Below are positions 5,616-6,053 of a stretch of DNA of 6,053 nucleotides, piece after piece. The notes beneath the pieces are model-generated. The model saw only the letters and a list, made by a program, of their open reading frames with translations, was not told the origin of the DNA and did no database searches. Numbering within the stretch: position 1 is the stretch's first letter; the number at the start of each line of letters is the position of its first letter. Source of the stretch: JAHLMO01 sp038997305 (GTDB lineage Archaea; Aenigmatarchaeota; Aenigmatarchaeia; CG10238-14; SpSt-28). The position numbers and the translations under genes are program-made. Location of the stretch: NCBI GenBank assembly GCA_038997305.1, contig JAWAZZ010000018.1, positions 1 through 6,053 of the forward strand, read 5' to 3'.

Positions 5616-6053
5616 TTATTTATTTGCTTTGATATATATAATACTTACTATTATGGTTTGTAAAACTAAAAGTAATCCTAACATATTGATTATTATATGA
5701 GAAGGAGAATAGTATATTATTATTGAACCTATTAATAAAGATAATATAGATGCAATAAAGATTGCTTGGATGTTTAGTGGTTTTAGATAAGTTAGTAATA
5801 AAATGAATGATAGCAATATTATACTAGTAATTAAATCAAATTTGATTTCTTTACCTGAAACTTGGTAATTTTTATCAAATATTAACTGGTTACCTTTATA
5901 AATTTTTATATTTATTATATCTGTTTCGTTTAATCCAAATCGATTGTATAGAATGTTATCACTGAAACTATCTGTATCTAAAAACATTCTGCTATAAATT
6001 AGCTGATTATCTTTGTAAATTTCTAATTTATAATTATCTGTAGTATATTTAAC
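5616..6053 (-). CDS. C-terminal part of a repeat-containing protein with three transmembrane helices (5' end outside window)
   Basis: The frame is open from the stop at 5616 to the window edge, giving 145 residues with no stop upstream, so the gene begins beyond the window. The ATG at 5987 is internal. The first 70 visible residues are polar and strand-rich and contain the same motif twice, IYKDNQLIY (residues 12-20) and IYKGNQLIF (51-59), 39 residues apart, which suggests tandem beta-sandwich repeats. Three hydrophobic helices follow at about 73-90, 95-114 and 120-141, and the protein ends KANK. The likely picture is a surface protein whose repeats face outward and whose C-terminus forms a membrane base. 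It is the most upstream gene seen in this operon. A long extracellular stalk or spike is possible but unproven. Confidence 0.75.
   Translation of the reverse strand, partial: VKYTTDNYKLEIYKDNQLIYSRMFLDTDSFSDNILYNRFGLNETDIINIKIYKGNQLIFDKNYQVSGKEIKFDLITSIILLSFILLLTYLKPLNIQAIFIASILSLLIGSIIIYYSPSHIIINMLGLLLVLQTIIVSIIYIKANK
5877..6020 (-). repeat. Two copies of a protein-level IYKxNQLI(Y/F) repeat
   Basis: The copies are encoded at 5994-6020 and 5877-5903. Seven of nine residues are identical (IYKDNQLIY and IYKGNQLIF), while the codons differ at several third positions, so the repeat is held at the protein level and is not a recent DNA duplication. Each copy is preceded by a short polar strand (NYKLE, NIK). 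More copies may lie upstream, outside the window. Confidence 0.6.

Noticed and set aside
1801..6053. GC-skew changes along the right-hand operon as evidence of a replication origin or gene transfer
   Set aside because: Spot counts show plus-strand G above C in some genes (around 1921-1980 and 2761-2820) and C above G in others (around 5161-5220). All genes are on one strand with very different amino-acid make-up, so protein content can explain this; a whole-contig skew plot would be needed.

Overview
The window looks like archaeal DNA from a mobile or accessory region, most simply a virus, provirus or plasmid of a low-GC archaeon, possibly thermophilic. The archaeal signs are a TATA box with a purine-rich element upstream, placed so that the transcript would start at or very near an ATG (leaderless), poly-U-type ends after both operons, and no recognisable Shine-Dalgarno sequence before the genes. 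The mobile-element reading rests on many short orphan membrane proteins packed stop-to-start, one imported-looking metabolic gene (queD) and no housekeeping genes. The host and the element type are inferences. A run of exactly 100 N shows this is a scaffolded, probably metagenomic, assembly.

Every gene lies on the minus strand, so transcription runs right to left. The right-hand operon (6053 down to 1630) contains, in order of transcription: the C-terminal part of a protein with a repeated beta-like motif and three membrane segments, cut by the window edge; two small membrane proteins (149 and 89 aa); a soluble orphan (132 aa); a two-helix membrane protein (66 aa); a tail-anchored protein interrupted by the assembly gap; a three-helix membrane protein (104 aa); QueD (6-carboxytetrahydropterin synthase); a membrane-anchored, probably extracellular protein with a plausible transglutaminase-like Cys/His/Glu triad; and a 59-aa ORF hidden by its one-base overlap with the gene before it. 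Most junctions are TAA-N-ATG, TAATG or ATGA, so translation is probably coupled by termination and reinitiation.

Between the operons (about 1513-1629) lie a T-rich terminator-like tract, a perfect 14-bp AT-only inverted repeat and the promoter of the second operon. The left-hand operon (1512 down to 23) encodes a coiled-coil protein and, two bases later, a compact ABC/SMC-type ATPase, followed by a T-rich terminator at the window's left end.

The membrane genes would form an envelope, virion or secretion module whose outward parts are the repeat protein and the transglutaminase-like protein. QueD would feed preQ0 synthesis, for tRNA archaeosine or 7-deazaguanine DNA modification. The ATPase/coiled-coil pair looks like a separate two-gene system, possibly defensive or DNA-related. 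Only the QueD and ATPase assignments are firm.
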